DNA from: Bacteroidales bacterium
GTDB taxonomy: Bacteria > Bacteroidota > Bacteroidia > Bacteroidales > UBA932
NCBI GenBank assembly: GCA_022648685.1
Contig: JALCMW010000010.1
Coordinates: 1 to 64,000 of the forward strand
Direction of reading: 5' to 3'
DNA: 64,000 bases
Part shown: piece by piece, positions 33,481 to 42,166 of the stretch
Layout of the letters: every line of letters begins with the position of its first letter
Numbering within the stretch: the first letter of the stretch is position 1
The notes under the pieces: generated by a model
Databases searched by the model: none
Told to the model about the DNA's origin: nothing
Seen by the model: only the letters and a program-made list of their open reading frames with translations
Made by a program: the position numbers and the translations under genes

Positions 33481-35109
33481 ATGAAAACCAAGAAATTCAT
33501 CGAGGTGGAGCTCGTAAAGGACGTTCGCAATTGCAGGGATTGCAAATGGTTCTGGGACGGCATCCGTCCTTATGGCAGATTCCCCGCTTACGACTGGAAT
33601 GAAGATTGTCCGGAAGCAGTACGTGACCAGAAGGACAGTTCCGGACATACGCCCGTCCCTTTGTTGAAAGCCCGTGCATGCGGCATGGGACAGGTCTCCC
33701 CGGGAATAATGCATGGTTGCCGAAAGGCTCCTGTAATGACTATAGGCATCAATCCCAATATGACGGCATATTTTCCAAGTATGCAAGGTTCATCCTGGGC
33801 TTATCCCGATTTCAGTTCCGATATACGTTACGCATATTATTATCGTCACCATAGCGTGTATCAGGAAAGCATGGACATAAGTTTTATAAAAAAGCATATA
33901 ATTAAAGGTACCGAAGTCAGGGCTGAGAAAGCCGGATGGCTTTTGGGTACGTCACGTTGCAACAGTCACAGATGGATGTTGCTGAAAGTCTTGTATGAAG
34001 GAGAAACGCAGCCGCGTGAGATTGAAGCGGCATGGAGTGAAGAACGTCATTTTGTCGTTGTCGTCAATGCTATGCCGGGTCCGCTTCCCGACAGCAGTCC
34101 GACGTTTTCCGCCGGCGATATAATCGGGGGCATGGTCGATAGACTTAAGGGGGAAAACGTTCAGTTGTTTTCCAACGGCTCGGGATACTATCAGCGTTTC
34201 CTGCAGATTTTCGACAAATGGAAATCCATAAGCAGCATATTGCCTGCGGATGCACCGCTCTGCATTTCCGAAGATGTCGCACAGCATGACATGATAGCTT
34301 GCGCTTCCCCCGGGTGGAGCGAAAAATATGATATCCCCACGGAAAAGATTACGGACAATTGCGTCATCAAGCGTGCATTTCTGCTGTCTCAATTGGTTCA
34401 AAGCCGACCTAAAGTGATTGTAGTAGTAGGCGGCAGTTCGCTAGGCATGTTCGCACGCATGATGTCACCTTTCTTCACGAATTTCGATTATTCGTACAAA
34501 ACCGTCGATTCTTCTGGAAAAGAGACGATTCATATAAGGGAAACTTACCAGTTGCTTAAAGAGACTACGGAGCGTGAGGCTTTCATAGATATAAATATAG
34601 AAGGATTCCATCTTCATTCGAGATTGATAGTGACTCCACATTTTTCTTACCCGGACAATTTCAAATGCCATTCCCGTGTTTCCTTACTTGCATGGCAGGC
34701 AATGGAGAAAGATTTTCCGAAGGACGTGGATATCCTGAAAAACGATGCTTCTCAACATAGGGTGAAAGAAGATCCGGCAAGCGGAATAGTTGCAGTAGCT
34801 ATAAACGGACCTGACGATCCCATCAGGAGCCAACTCAGCGTCTCTGCATGGAATGTCCTGATGGCATATTATTATGATCCGGTCCGAATGGTGGCGGATG
34901 TCCTGGAGCAGGAATTGCAATCTGGACGTCTGTCTTATGACAAGAGTAGCGGACATTTGACTCGTGCCGAAGGGGGATGTACTTTCTGCCGTAATAGCGA
35001 ATGGGCGTTTACTGAGCCTTGTGCCTATGGAAAAAAAGCCGATATGCAGAATGAAAAGGAAAATGTGGATAAAATCGTCAAGGCAATACTCTCCGTCAAT
35101 AATATATAA
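33481..35109 (+). CDS. Large Cys-rich protein with UDG-superfamily-like motifs
   Basis: 542 residues without signal peptide. Five cysteines lie early (18, 21, 43, 67, 80) and a CTFC pair plus Cys near the C-terminus. TIGINPNM (88-94) resembles motif A of the uracil-DNA glycosylase superfamily; PKVIVVVGGSSLGMFARM resembles the conserved strand before the DNA-binding helix; TPHFSYPD could be motif B. I infer a divergent UDG-like protein, perhaps with an iron-sulfur cluster, but the length is more than twice that of usual UDGs. It is 6 nt before the flavoprotein gene and most likely co-transcribed. The family name is not known to me. Confidence 0.5.
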   Translation: MKTKKFIEVELVKDVRNCRDCKWFWDGIRPYGRFPAYDWNEDCPEAVRDQKDSSGHTPVPLLKARACGMGQVSPGIMHGCRKAPVMTIGINPNMTAYFPSMQGSSWAYPDFSSDIRYAYYYRHHSVYQESMDISFIKKHIIKGTEVRAEKAGWLLGTSRCNSHRWMLLKVLYEGETQPREIEAAWSEERHFVVVVNAMPGPLPDSSPTFSAGDIIGGMVDRLKGENVQLFSNGSGYYQRFLQIFDKWKSISSILPADAPLCISEDVAQHDMIACASPGWSEKYDIPTEKITDNCVIKRAFLLSQLVQSRPKVIVVVGGSSLGMFARMMSPFFTNFDYSYKTVDSSGKETIHIRETYQLLKETTEREAFIDINIEGFHLHSRLIVTPHFSYPDNFKCHSRVSLLAWQAMEKDFPKDVDILKNDASQHRVKEDPASGIVAVAINGPDDPIRSQLSVSAWNVLMAYYYDPVRMVADVLEQELQSGRLSYDKSSGHLTRAEGGCTFCRNSEWAFTEPCAYGKKADMQNEKENVDKIVKAILSVNNI

Positions 35110-35115
35110 TCCGGA

Positions 35116-36357
35116 ATGAATATAGCAATAATCGGAGGAGGGGCTGCCGGCTTTTTCATGGCGATCACAGTGAAGAAGAATATGCCGGACGTATCGGTGA
35201 CCATATTCGAAAAGTCACGCAGAGTTCTTGCAAAGGTAGGGATCTCGGGAGGGGGCAGATGCAATCTCTCAAATTCATTCGAAGATGTCAGGGATCTGAA
35301 GTCTGTTTATCCAAGGGGCAATATCCTTATGAAGCGGCTGATGAATCGCTTCGATCAGAAAGATGCTTATGAATGGTTTGAAAGCAACGGAGTTCCTTTG
35401 ACTACTCAGGACGACAATTGCGTATTTCCCGAATCCCAGGATTCGCATTCCGTCATCGATTGCTTCCTCAGACTGAGCGGTAAGCTGGGCATAAATGTGC
35501 GGACTGCTCATGAATTGAAAGATATTGCTAAAGTAACCGATAAATCTTCCGGGAACGTATTATACGAACTTATTTTCCGGGAAGGCTGCAAGGAAGCCAT
35601 TCTGTTTGACAAGGTAGGCATTACAGCAGGCGGACAGCCACGGATAGGTACGATGGAATATCTTCAGAATTTAGGACATAAAATAGAAATCCCCGTTCCT
35701 TCGCTCTTTGCTTTCAATGTTAATGATCCTGTATTGCGGTCTTTGACAGGGGCGACAGTTGATGAGGCATCGGTTACATTAGCATCAACCAATTTCAGAG
35801 CTTCGGGGCCTCTGCTTGTTACCCATAGGGGTTTTAGCGGACCGGCAATTCTCAAACTCTCTTCGTATGCCGCAAGGTATCTTAAAGAAAAAGGATACGA
35901 ATGCACGCTTATTGTGAATTGGACCGGAGGAAAAGATAATAATACCGTTGCCGGAGAGCTGTTGTCTATCGCTTCACTAAATCCGCAAAAGCAATTGGGT
36001 AGCGTATGTCCTTTCTGTCTGACATCCAGGCTATGGAACTATCTTGTTTCGAAGGCCGGACTTCCCGTGGATAAGAAATGGGCCGAATTGGGAAAGAAAG
36101 GAATCAACAAGTTGTCCAATATATTGACAGACGATGAATATGGAGTGGCGGGAAGGGGACATTACAGGGATGAATTCGTGACTTGCGGCGGTGTAAGTCT
36201 GGAAAGTGTAGATTACAATACTTTGGAAAGCAAAACCTGTCCCGGAATCTATTTTGCAGGGGAAATCCTGGATGTCGACGGGATTACAGGAGGATTCAAT
36301 TTCCAGGCGGCATGGACGACTGCAATGGTTGCAGCACTATCCATGTGCGGAAAATGA
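35116..36357 (+). CDS. BaiN/HI0933-family NAD(P)/FAD-dependent oxidoreductase
   Basis: 413 residues. FAD-binding GGGAAG (8-13) in MNIAIIGGGAAGF, the family-specific GISGGGRCNLSNS, ITAGGQPRIGTMEY, THRGFSGPAILKLS, and the C-terminal FAGEILDVDGITGGFNFQ. All hallmarks present. Cytosolic flavoprotein of unclear substrate. It starts 6 nt after the Cys-rich gene. Confidence 0.92.
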   Translation: MNIAIIGGGAAGFFMAITVKKNMPDVSVTIFEKSRRVLAKVGISGGGRCNLSNSFEDVRDLKSVYPRGNILMKRLMNRFDQKDAYEWFESNGVPLTTQDDNCVFPESQDSHSVIDCFLRLSGKLGINVRTAHELKDIAKVTDKSSGNVLYELIFREGCKEAILFDKVGITAGGQPRIGTMEYLQNLGHKIEIPVPSLFAFNVNDPVLRSLTGATVDEASVTLASTNFRASGPLLVTHRGFSGPAILKLSSYAARYLKEKGYECTLIVNWTGGKDNNTVAGELLSIASLNPQKQLGSVCPFCLTSRLWNYLVSKAGLPVDKKWAELGKKGINKLSNILTDDEYGVAGRGHYRDEFVTCGGVSLESVDYNTLESKTCPGIYFAGEILDVDGITGGFNFQAAWTTAMVAALSMCGK

Positions 36358-36393
36358 TCTTTCTTGCGTCAACGGATATGGCAGATACCGGAA

Positions 36394-37020
36394 TTATCTC
36401 GTTTCTTCGTCATATATTTTGTCGAACATTTTCCTTAATTTCGTTTTGTCTCGTATGATAGCCCTTAATTCTTCCAGACGGGCTGCATTCGGTGATTCGG
36501 GAATCCACAACTTCATATACCCCCCTTCAGCATATTTTTCATTCAAATGTTCGACAATCCGCTGCCAATAATGTTCCTTGTCAGGTTTCGGATAATTATC
36601 AAGCCCGAACAGAATAGTTCTTCTTATCACGGTTTCAGGAATTATCTGGCGGTCGGCTTCCGCTATTATTTTTCCGTAAATAGTACGTGGCTCATGATCC
36701 GAAGAAGCCCTGTGGTCTTCCGCGGCTTCTGCGATTGTTTCTATCTGTCCGGAATCGAACCATCTCAGAAGGTCTTTGTTTGCCCTTATTATCCTACCCG
36801 ATACCAAGTGATGGGTTTTCCTGCCTTCGCATAGTCCCAGATCATGGCAGGCTGCCGCAATTGCAATCATATCCTTGTCCACATCATAGAATGAGCTCAG
36901 GTACAGCGACTGGCTTATTACATATTCCGCATGATCACGCTTATGCCCCTTGTCGAAAGCATCATAGCAGGGGAGTATCTTTTCTTCTATATATTTTTTT
37001 ATTTCCGGATTTACATTCAT
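36394..37020 (-). CDS. HD-domain phosphohydrolase
   Basis: 208 residues. H-HD-D metal ligands: GHKRDHAEYV (His), AACHDLGLCEG (HD) and a later AEADRQ (Asp). It could cleave nucleotides or phosphoesters; substrate unknown. Frame may start at 37050 (MLENNKYGNK), but ATG 37020 (MNVNPEIKKYIEEKI) lines up better with relatives. It converges with the flavoprotein gene. Confidence 0.8.
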   Translation of the reverse strand: MNVNPEIKKYIEEKILPCYDAFDKGHKRDHAEYVISQSLYLSSFYDVDKDMIAIAAACHDLGLCEGRKTHHLVSGRIIRANKDLLRWFDSGQIETIAEAAEDHRASSDHEPRTIYGKIIAEADRQIIPETVIRRTILFGLDNYPKPDKEHYWQRIVEHLNEKYAEGGYMKLWIPESPNAARLEELRAIIRDKTKLRKMFDKIYDEETR

Positions 37021-37087
37021 TTTGTTACCGTATTTATTATTTTCTAGCACAATTTGATTTGAATAGTGATTTTTTTTGTTAAATGGC

Positions 37088-37960
37088 CTATCTTTTTAAT
37101 TGAAATTCTTTCGGGGATATTCCGGTAAAGCGCTTGAAATACTTTCCGAAATCCGATTGGCTGCTGAAGTTCAATTCATCACTGACTTGCCCGACAGTCA
37201 AATTCGTTGTTCTCAGCAATGTCTTGGCGTTAAGAATCGTATATTCTTCTATCCATTTCATCGCAGTCTTGCCTGTTACCTTCTTGATTACCGTACTAAG
37301 GTGTTTGGGGGTAATGAACAATTGACCGGCATAAAATTCCATGTCACGATGTCCCTTGCATTTTTCGCGTACCAAGTTCATGAATTTCCGGGTAGCTTTT
37401 TCATATGCTCCCAAAATAATTCCTCCCGGTTGACCGTTATCTATACTTTTGTGTATATAATATCCCAGCCCAAGGTTGTATGCAATTGTCAGGTGCCGTA
37501 CTATCTCTATTCTGTTAGGATTGTCTTCTTGGCGTATAATAGCTTGAATCATTTTGAAATATGATATAAGCGAAGCTATCGACTCGTCATCCAATGCCGA
37601 AAAGGATTTGGTCTTCACAGCATTGAAAAGAGCATATTCATTAATGATGTTGAGACTGTGTGTGAAATTTTCCGACATGATTATGAAACATCCCTTGAAG
37701 TCTTTTCCCAAAGCTATTCTCTGCACAATACGGCCCGGGAGAATCAACAACAAACCTTTCTCTTTTATGTCATATTCATCCAGATCTATCGTGCATTGCA
37801 ATGAGCCTCCCGTTACTATTACACACATCAGGCACTCCGAAGAAAAAGGATATTCATATCCGGATTCAAAAATGGGATTTTCCATGAGGATTATGTCATT
37901 GTCTATCCTGTCCAATTTGACATTGAAGTCATGATTGAGAATATCGATTTTGTTCGTCAT
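37088..37960 (-). CDS. AraC-family transcriptional regulator
   Basis: 290 residues. The N-terminal cupin-type sensing domain has GSLQCTIDLDEYDI and LLLILPGRIVQ; the C-terminal double HTH shows FYAGQLFITPKHLSTVIKKVTG and VSDELNFSSQSDFGKYFKRFTGISPKEF. It is divergently placed 188 nt from an SDR gene, so that gene is its likely target. The spacer shows no clear palindrome. Confidence 0.9.
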   Translation of the reverse strand: MTNKIDILNHDFNVKLDRIDNDIILMENPIFESGYEYPFSSECLMCVIVTGGSLQCTIDLDEYDIKEKGLLLILPGRIVQRIALGKDFKGCFIIMSENFTHSLNIINEYALFNAVKTKSFSALDDESIASLISYFKMIQAIIRQEDNPNRIEIVRHLTIAYNLGLGYYIHKSIDNGQPGGIILGAYEKATRKFMNLVREKCKGHRDMEFYAGQLFITPKHLSTVIKKVTGKTAMKWIEEYTILNAKTLLRTTNLTVGQVSDELNFSSQSDFGKYFKRFTGISPKEFQLKR

Positions 37961-38148
37961 ATTGTTCCATTTTTCCTGAATACTGTGATATTATTCTTAT
38001 TATGGGATATTATAAAGAATTATCCCCCAAATATAATGAAATATTTCCCTTAATACAATAAGATTCCGACATACCTTTGTATTTGTAATGCAATAGAAAA
38101 AAATATAATTTATTATGAAAACAAGAATGGTGGAAAAGCTCTTTAAAA

Positions 38149-39153
38149 ATGAATGAAATATATTTGGTAACCGGCGCCGCCGGATTTCTGGGAGGAACAG
38201 TTTGCCGCAAACTTGTTGAAAGAGGTGAAAAAGTACGGGCATTCGTCTTGCCGCATGACAGGGCGATGAGATTTGTGCCGAAAGAGGCTGAGATCCGCGA
38301 AGGCGATCTTTGTGATATGGCATCTCTTGAGCGGTTCTTCGATGTTCCGGACGATACCGAGATAATTGTAATCCATTGTGCCAGCATTGTAACGGTGAAT
38401 CCCGAATACAGTCAGAAGGTAATGGACGTCAATGTAGGAGGTACGATAAATATCCTTTCGCAATGTCAATCACATTCCAATTTCCGAAAACTAGTCTACG
38501 TCAGCAGCACCGGTTGCATTCCTGAAATTCCGAAAGGGAAAGCAATCAAAGAAGTGCGGCAGTTTTACACCGACGTGCTTGTCGATTGCTACAGTCAATC
38601 CAAGGCACTTGCTACCCAGGCTGTCCTTGACGCATGTGATAACGGTTTGAATGCATGTATAGTACATCCGAGCGGGATTCTGGGCCCAGAAGATTTTGCG
38701 GTCGGACTCACGACAAAGGTCCTTATCCAAATTATAAAAGGGGAGATGTTTGCTGCAATTTCCGGTTCGTTCAATCTGGCAGATGTAAGAGATCTGGCAT
38801 CCGGGGTGATCGGAGCTGCTGACAACGGCAGGATGGGGGAATGTTATATTTTGGCCAACGAAGTTGTTTCTTTCAAGAATTTCGCAAGACTGATATCCGA
38901 TGAAAGCGGCTGCAAGAAAATGAAATTTTTCATTCCGGGTGCAATCGCTTACCGAATTGCCGGCATTATGGAAAAAAGAGCGGAGAGAAATGGGAGCAAA
39001 CCGATGATGACAACATATTCGATATATAACCTTGCCCGTAACAATGTCTTTGACAGTGCAAAGGCTAAAGAGGAGCTTGGTTATACAACTCGTCCGTACA
39101 GGGAAACGATTCATGATGAAATCGCATGGCTTAAGTCAGAGGGGCTGATTTAG
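38149..39153 (+). CDS. NAD-dependent epimerase/dehydratase (extended SDR)
   Basis: 334 residues. Rossmann motif VTGAAGFLGGTV near the start, the catalytic YSQSK (Tyr-x3-Lys), and VYVSSTG for the catalytic Ser/Thr. It matches the extended SDR or 3-beta-HSD-like group; the substrate could be a sugar nucleotide, a dihydroflavonol-like ketone or an aldehyde. Likely under control of the divergent AraC regulator. Confidence 0.88.
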   Translation: MNEIYLVTGAAGFLGGTVCRKLVERGEKVRAFVLPHDRAMRFVPKEAEIREGDLCDMASLERFFDVPDDTEIIVIHCASIVTVNPEYSQKVMDVNVGGTINILSQCQSHSNFRKLVYVSSTGCIPEIPKGKAIKEVRQFYTDVLVDCYSQSKALATQAVLDACDNGLNACIVHPSGILGPEDFAVGLTTKVLIQIIKGEMFAAISGSFNLADVRDLASGVIGAADNGRMGECYILANEVVSFKNFARLISDESGCKKMKFFIPGAIAYRIAGIMEKRAERNGSKPMMTTYSIYNLARNNVFDSAKAKEELGYTTRPYRETIHDEIAWLKSEGLI

Positions 39154-39271
39154 ACTTTCAGGGCGCTTTCTTGATCGTTGTAACAGTTTGTTGTGCAGAA
39201 AAGTAAAATAAATTTTGGAAAGTCTGAAGATGATGGTAAATTTATAGCCTAACTTATAATTTAACCATAAA

Positions 39272-39610
39272 ATGAAACAGGAAATGGTCCAGGCATTTTT
39301 GCTCAAAAATGGAGAATGCTTTGATATGATGGCTATTCAGGATGTCCAAAACAGGCTTTCGGAACTAGATGATTCAAAGTCTGCGTTGGTAATGAGCATG
39401 AACTTACAAAATCCTACGATTATGCTTATTATTGCGATTATCCTCGGATGGGAACGATTTTTTCTCGATGATATCGCTCTCGGAATATTAAAGGTTATCA
39501 CTTGCTATGGCTGTGGAATATGGTGGCTTGTAGATATTTTCACTGTAAAGAACAGGACATACAAATACAATTACTATAAATTCAATCAGACGTTGATGTT
39601 CTGTAAATAA
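39272..39610 (+). CDS. TM2-domain membrane protein
   Basis: 112 residues. The cytoplasmic N-terminus is followed by two membrane helices in TM2 form: NPTIMLIIAIILGWERFFLDDIA, then GILKVITCYGCGIWWLVDIFT. Function unknown. First of three small membrane genes with gaps of 11 and 19 nt. Confidence 0.8.
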   Translation: MKQEMVQAFLLKNGECFDMMAIQDVQNRLSELDDSKSALVMSMNLQNPTIMLIIAIILGWERFFLDDIALGILKVITCYGCGIWWLVDIFTVKNRTYKYNYYKFNQTLMFCK

Positions 39611-39621
39611 GCGTTTGAATT

Positions 39622-39942
39622 ATGAATGACAATCAAACATCTTCCGTAATTCTGCCGGAACATAGCAATAAGATGGCTTTATCCATTATCTGTACAATTT
39701 TTTGTTGTCTTATAGGCGGAATAATCGCCATCGTTTATTCATCTAAATCGAATTCTCTTTACAACAGTGCTATATATGCTGCCGATGATTCTGTGAAACA
39801 GACTTTGTTTTACGAATCGGAACAAAAGAACAAAATTGCCCAGACCTGGATTACCGTAAGTATTATTTTCGGCTTTATCTATATCTTGGCTTTTGCATTC
39901 TTTCATGCTGCATCGGGATTCTATTCCGGCTTTGGATATTGA
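39622..39942 (+). CDS. CD225/dispanin-family membrane protein
   Basis: 106 residues. First helix MALSIICTIFCCLIGGIIAIVYSS with the CC pair and the following NSLYNSAIYAAD loop are typical of CD225 (dispanin, IFITM-like) proteins; the second helix is WITVSIIFGFIYILAFAFF. Bacterial roles are unknown. In the middle of the TM2/CD225/DUF2752 trio. Confidence 0.8.
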   Translation: MNDNQTSSVILPEHSNKMALSIICTIFCCLIGGIIAIVYSSKSNSLYNSAIYAADDSVKQTLFYESEQKNKIAQTWITVSIIFGFIYILAFAFFHAASGFYSGFGY

Positions 39943-39961
39943 TAGACACAAATATAAATTG

Positions 39962-40336
39962 ATGAAGACGAGGGCAATGATATATGTTATTGCCATTGTC
40001 TTCGTAATGTTCATTATCATTTACGGTATATTCGATCCCGCCCAGGTCAATTTCTTTCCGAAGTGCCCTTTTCGTTTGCTTACAGGATTGAAATGTCCGG
40101 GATGCGGTTCTCAAAGGGCTATTCATCAATTGCTTTGTTTGCATATAGGCGCTGCATTCCGATATAATGCTTTTCTTGTAATATCCATTCCATTACTTGC
40201 TTTTCTCATAATCGCTGATCTGTTGCGATACCGGTTCCCTAAAATTTATATTCTGAGCAGAAATACAATACTTTCATGGGGAATTGTCGTTATTATTTTT
40301 TTATGGTGGCTGTTGAGAAACGTTTTTAATTGGTAG
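39962..40336 (+). CDS. DUF2752 membrane protein
   Basis: 124 residues. The diagnostic CPFRLLTGLKCPGCGSQRA lies between membrane helices, followed by LVISIPLLAFLIIADLL and SWGIVVIIFLWWLL. The frame opens upstream to 39893 but would overlap the CD225 gene by 50 nt; ATG 39962 (MKTRAMIYV) is the natural start. Function unknown; third member of the membrane trio. Confidence 0.82.
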   Translation: MKTRAMIYVIAIVFVMFIIIYGIFDPAQVNFFPKCPFRLLTGLKCPGCGSQRAIHQLLCLHIGAAFRYNAFLVISIPLLAFLIIADLLRYRFPKIYILSRNTILSWGIVVIIFLWWLLRNVFNW

Positions 40337-40347
40337 ATGAATTTTGT

Positions 40348-40355
40348 TAATTTTG
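40348..40355 (+). promoter_or_regulatory. -7 box before the DUF6377 gene
   Basis: TAATTTTG is an exact TAnnTTTG match located 21 nt before ATG 40377. A TTGG lies 15 nt upstream, closer than the usual spacing. Confidence 0.45.
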
Positions 40356-40376
40356 TCATCTTTACGCACAAACACT

Positions 40377-42002
40377 ATGATACTGATAACTTTACTGATA
40401 ACCCTTTTCCTGTTTGACGGAATGCCTGTTTCTGCCGGTAATACCCGGGATGTGTTGAAAGAATTGGACAGGACCATAGAAACCCGAGATCATTATCAGA
40501 AAGAGAAAGAAGTCCGTATATCAGGTATAAAGACGCAGCTTGTGAATTTCACCGACAAAACTGAAGAGTTCAATATGTACAGTCAGCTTTTCGATGAGTA
40601 TAAATATTTTCAATATGATTCCGCTTATGTCTATGCAAGGAAATTGGAGAAGATAGCAAAAAAGACTTTAAAGAAATCGGATATTGCCATAGCGGAATCC
40701 GCTCTTCTTTTTTGCTTCAAGTCCGTTGGCTTTTTCAGTGAAGCTACCGCTATAATAAGGGATTTCAAAACTGAAGATGTCCCTGATGATCTTCTTGTAA
40801 ATTATTATATTCTATGTGCGGAAACTTATCAGAACCTAAGTTCTTATGTGAGCGGAGCAGCAGATCTGGCATCCGGATATGATGAAAAGAAGTTATATTA
40901 TTACAATTTGGCTTTGGAACATTCTTCCGATCATTCTTTTGAGCATTCCTGGATGACCCTGGAGATAAAACTTATTGAGGACTATTCGGACAAAGTTGCG
41001 ATAGAAGGCAGAAAGAGCCTTATCGCACAGTTCAATTTAAGTGAACACGAAAAGGCCGTCCAATATTCGATTCTCGCTTCGGCTTTCAATTCCTTGAAAA
41101 AGACCGATGAAGCTGTCTATTACAGGGCTCTTTCGGCTATTTGCGACATAAAATCCTGTACCCATGAAACGACATCGGCAAAAGTACTTGCAAGTGAGAT
41201 GTATGACAGGAAAGACATAAAACATGCCTATTTGTACATACAGCAGGCATTGTTTGATGCCAAATTTTATAATTCACGTCTCAGGATGGTTGAAATCAAC
41301 ACCATACTTCCGATAATCCAGAATAGCCGTTACAATTGGATGAATAATCAAAGAGTCCTTTCGTTCCTTTTTGGCGGTTTTGTAATGATTCTACTGATTT
41401 TAACTTTTATTCTGTTCCTGAAATTGAGAAAACGTAACAGGCAATTATTCCAAGTCCATAAAAAACTGATTGCAAATTCCGGGATCCTTAGAAATACGAA
41501 TATATCCCTTTCTCAGGTAAACGGAAAGCTTAAGGAAACAAGCGAAATCAAGGACCAGTACATAATTCAATCTTTGTACGGAAATACGTCATTTGTGAAT
41601 GAAATTGAAAAACAGTCCACGTTTGCAATCAGGAAAATTATTGTCAGACAATATGATGATGCAATCGCCTTGCTTCACAATATGGGTATACGGGAAGAGA
41701 GGGCTCGTTTATATACTTCATTCGATTCCGCTTTCTTAAAACTGTTCCCCAATTTTATCGAAGAATTCAATACTTTGTTTCCGAAAGAAGCCTGGATACA
41801 ACTGGATGAAAGAGGTGCATTACCGATGGAGGTAAGGATTTTTGCATTATTGAGGTTGGGAATTGACAATACCGTCCAGGTAGCAAATTATCTTAACCTT
41901 TCAGTAAATACGGTATATGTATATAAAACGAAGTTGAAGTCCAGGGCTATAGTACCGAAAGAAAAGTTCGAATCCTATATTATGGCCATTCCTAAACCTT
42001 AG
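40377..42002 (+). CDS. DUF6377-family PUL regulator
   Basis: 541 residues. Signal peptide (LITLLITLFLFDGMPVSA), a long periplasmic helical-repeat domain (about 300 residues), a membrane helix near VLSFLFGGFVMILLILTFILFL, a coiled coil (KLKETSEIKDQY), and a C-terminal cytoplasmic segment with HTH character: VRIFALLRLGIDN, VANYLNLSVNTVYVYKTKLKSRA. It resembles Bacteroidales membrane regulators found before SusCD pairs. It should sense a periplasmic sugar and activate the susC promoter 95 nt downstream of its stop. Confidence 0.85.
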   Translation: MILITLLITLFLFDGMPVSAGNTRDVLKELDRTIETRDHYQKEKEVRISGIKTQLVNFTDKTEEFNMYSQLFDEYKYFQYDSAYVYARKLEKIAKKTLKKSDIAIAESALLFCFKSVGFFSEATAIIRDFKTEDVPDDLLVNYYILCAETYQNLSSYVSGAADLASGYDEKKLYYYNLALEHSSDHSFEHSWMTLEIKLIEDYSDKVAIEGRKSLIAQFNLSEHEKAVQYSILASAFNSLKKTDEAVYYRALSAICDIKSCTHETTSAKVLASEMYDRKDIKHAYLYIQQALFDAKFYNSRLRMVEINTILPIIQNSRYNWMNNQRVLSFLFGGFVMILLILTFILFLKLRKRNRQLFQVHKKLIANSGILRNTNISLSQVNGKLKETSEIKDQYIIQSLYGNTSFVNEIEKQSTFAIRKIIVRQYDDAIALLHNMGIREERARLYTSFDSAFLKLFPNFIEEFNTLFPKEAWIQLDERGALPMEVRIFALLRLGIDNTVQVANYLNLSVNTVYVYKTKLKSRAIVPKEKFESYIMAIPKP

Positions 42003-42035
42003 CCAATCTTAATTCCTTGATCTTGGTAGCTATCT

Positions 42036-42056
42036 TAACTTATTCATTATAAGTTA
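42036..42056. terminator. Stem-loop after the DUF6377 gene
   Basis: Eight-base arms (TAACTTAT at 42036-42043 and its complement at 42049-42056) around a 5-nt loop. No T-tract follows; it could be an operator for the PUL regulator instead of a terminator. Confidence 0.35.
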
Positions 42057-42092
42057 GTTAGTATGTGGACTACTTCTTAATTCCCACCTTAA

Positions 42093-42127
42093 TACCTTGC
42101 AAGAGGTATTGAGTCTGGATATCTTTG
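42093..42127 (+). promoter_or_regulatory. susC promoter with overlapping inverted repeat
   Basis: TTG (42097-42099) is 20 nt before TATCTTTG (42120-42127), an exact TAnnTTTG match; the start codon follows 39 nt later. The -33 element sits within TACCTTGCAAGAGGTA (42093-42108), whose 5-nt ends are complementary, a likely regulator site. The motif TCTTAATTCC occurs twice upstream (about 42008 and 42074). Confidence 0.6.
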
Positions 42128-42166
42128 TCCAGCTTGAAACCGGAGTCTATCTAATAACACATAAAT

